A DNA stretch of 5,705 nt from Desulfobacteraceae bacterium (lineage in GTDB: Bacteria; Desulfobacterota; Desulfobacteria; Desulfobacterales; JAABSP01), in NCBI GenBank assembly GCA_011390035.1, contig JAABTE010000178.1, positions 1-5,705 of the forward strand, given 5' to 3'. Below, piece after piece: positions 5,046 through 5,705 of the stretch; position 1 is the stretch's first letter, and every line of letters begins with the position of its first letter. Under the pieces are notes generated by a model. It did no database searches. It saw only the letters and a program-made list of their open reading frames with translations, and was not told the origin of the DNA. The position numbers and the translations under genes are program-made.

Positions 5046-5705
5046 ATGAGCAAAATCAGCGATGAATTCGAAAAACCCAACGCCACCCCGCACGACGCGG
5101 CCTTCAAGTCGGCATTCCAGAAGCGGGACCTGGCCAGGAGCTTTTTCCGGCGCTATTTTCCGGAGCCGATCGTCAAGCTGATCGATTTCCGGTCCCTGAA
5201 GCTACAAAACGGCAGCTATGTGGACGAGAAGCTCAGGGGAAAGCACTCTGACATCCTGTACCGGGCCAGGATCAAAGGGGACATGGCCTTCCTGTATATC
5301 CTGTTCGAGCATCAAAGCCGGCCGGACTACATGATGGCCTTCCGGCTGCTGTGCTACATGACCAACATCTGGCGGGAATTCCTCGACCAGAATCCGAAGG
5401 CCCGGCGGCTGCCTGTGGTGCTGCCCGCGGTGCTATACCATGGCGCGGGCCAATGGGACGCTCCCCGCTCGATGCACGAAATCGTTCAAATGGACGAAAA
5501 CCTGGCCAAATACGTTCCCCTGTTCGCCTATGATCTTTACGATCTCGGACAATACCCCGACGAGCGGCTGCTGCTGGGCGACTATATGGCCCTGGGCGTT
5601 GTGCTTTATTTGATGAAGCACATTTTCGACGCTGATTTCGGCGAGCGCTTCATTCAGGCGGCCAAGTATCTCGGCTCAATCGATGACCAGCGCGTTCAGC
5701 TCGAA
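5046..5705 (+). CDS. Rpn / YhgA-like PD-(D/E)XK nuclease ('putative transposase'), cut by the right edge
   Basis: Rpn-family proteins are DNA endonucleases related to transposase-like PD-(D/E)XK enzymes; some promote RecA-independent recombination in E. coli. The first 220 residues are present and the frame is open to the edge. Seen: the family N-terminus with PHDAAFKSAFQKRDLARSFFRRYFP (15-39); then KHSDILYRARI (67-77) with the candidate catalytic D69; FLYILFEHQSRPDY (82-95) with E88-H-Q90 as the second half of the active site; MAFRLLCYMTNIW (97-109); and the LPVVLPAVLYHGAGQW block (122-137) typical of the family. ATG 5046 is chosen because it places the PHDAAFK motif near the N-terminus; the Shine-Dalgarno (AAGGG 5038-5042, only 3 nt away) is poor, implying low translation. 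Such genes occur in many near-identical copies in some genomes. Whether this copy is intact beyond 5705 is unknown. Confidence 0.9.
   Translation, partial: MSKISDEFEKPNATPHDAAFKSAFQKRDLARSFFRRYFPEPIVKLIDFRSLKLQNGSYVDEKLRGKHSDILYRARIKGDMAFLYILFEHQSRPDYMMAFRLLCYMTNIWREFLDQNPKARRLPVVLPAVLYHGAGQWDAPRSMHEIVQMDENLAKYVPLFAYDLYDLGQYPDERLLLGDYMALGVVLYLMKHIFDADFGERFIQAAKYLGSIDDQRVQLE

Noticed and set aside
4670..5107. Minus-strand open frames (4670-5107 and 4767-4964) over the repeat cluster
   Set aside because: They cross the end of the TPR gene, the hairpins and the start of the Rpn gene. No motifs, and the compositions are random-looking Pro/Ser/Arg/Cys.
5046..5705. Complete insertion sequence around the 'putative transposase'
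   Set aside because: No terminal inverted repeats or target duplication are visible, the right end is missing, and Rpn-family proteins are usually stand-alone genes.

Overview
The window is GC-rich DNA (GC-ending codons dominate) from a Gram-negative bacterium. The lipoprotein with a lipobox, the Sec-type signal peptide and the character of the proteins fit a deltaproteobacterium / Desulfobacterota-like organism. That placement is an inference from protein style, not from a marker gene. It is mostly ordinary chromosome with one accessory-looking right end.

Layout, left to right. (1) 1-754, minus strand: the N-terminal 251 codons of priA (primosomal protein N'), running off the left edge. (2) 755-817: short divergent spacer. 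(3) 818-1120, plus: a 100-residue exported or membrane small protein of unknown function. (4) 1211-1837, plus: upp, uracil phosphoribosyltransferase (208 aa). (5) 1851-3134, plus: a uraA-type NCS2 uracil permease (427 aa), 13 nt after upp, with its Shine-Dalgarno overlapping the upp stop codon. (6) 3135-3310: convergent spacer with two strong hairpin terminators. (7) 3311-3634, minus: a small TRL-like lipoprotein with a good promoter upstream. (8) 3635-3873: AT-richer divergent promoter region. (9) 3874-4836, plus: a 320-residue protein with two membrane segments, a coiled coil, a four-cysteine zinc ribbon and C-terminal TPR units. (10) 4837-5045: spacer with a cluster of GC-rich inverted and direct repeats, including a probable terminator. 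(11) 5046-5705, plus: the first 220 codons of a Rpn / YhgA-like PD-(D/E)XK nuclease ('putative transposase' family), running off the right edge.

How the genes work together: the permease imports uracil and Upp traps it as UMP using PRPP, so upp-uraA is a pyrimidine salvage operon. The 100-aa gene upstream may share its transcript, but a 90-nt gap leaves that open. The right half has no obvious shared pathway. The TM/coiled-coil/zinc-ribbon/TPR protein and the repeat cluster next to the Rpn-family gene are the least explained parts. I see no tRNA, rRNA, CRISPR array or complete insertion sequence. No intergenic stretch exceeds 300 bases.
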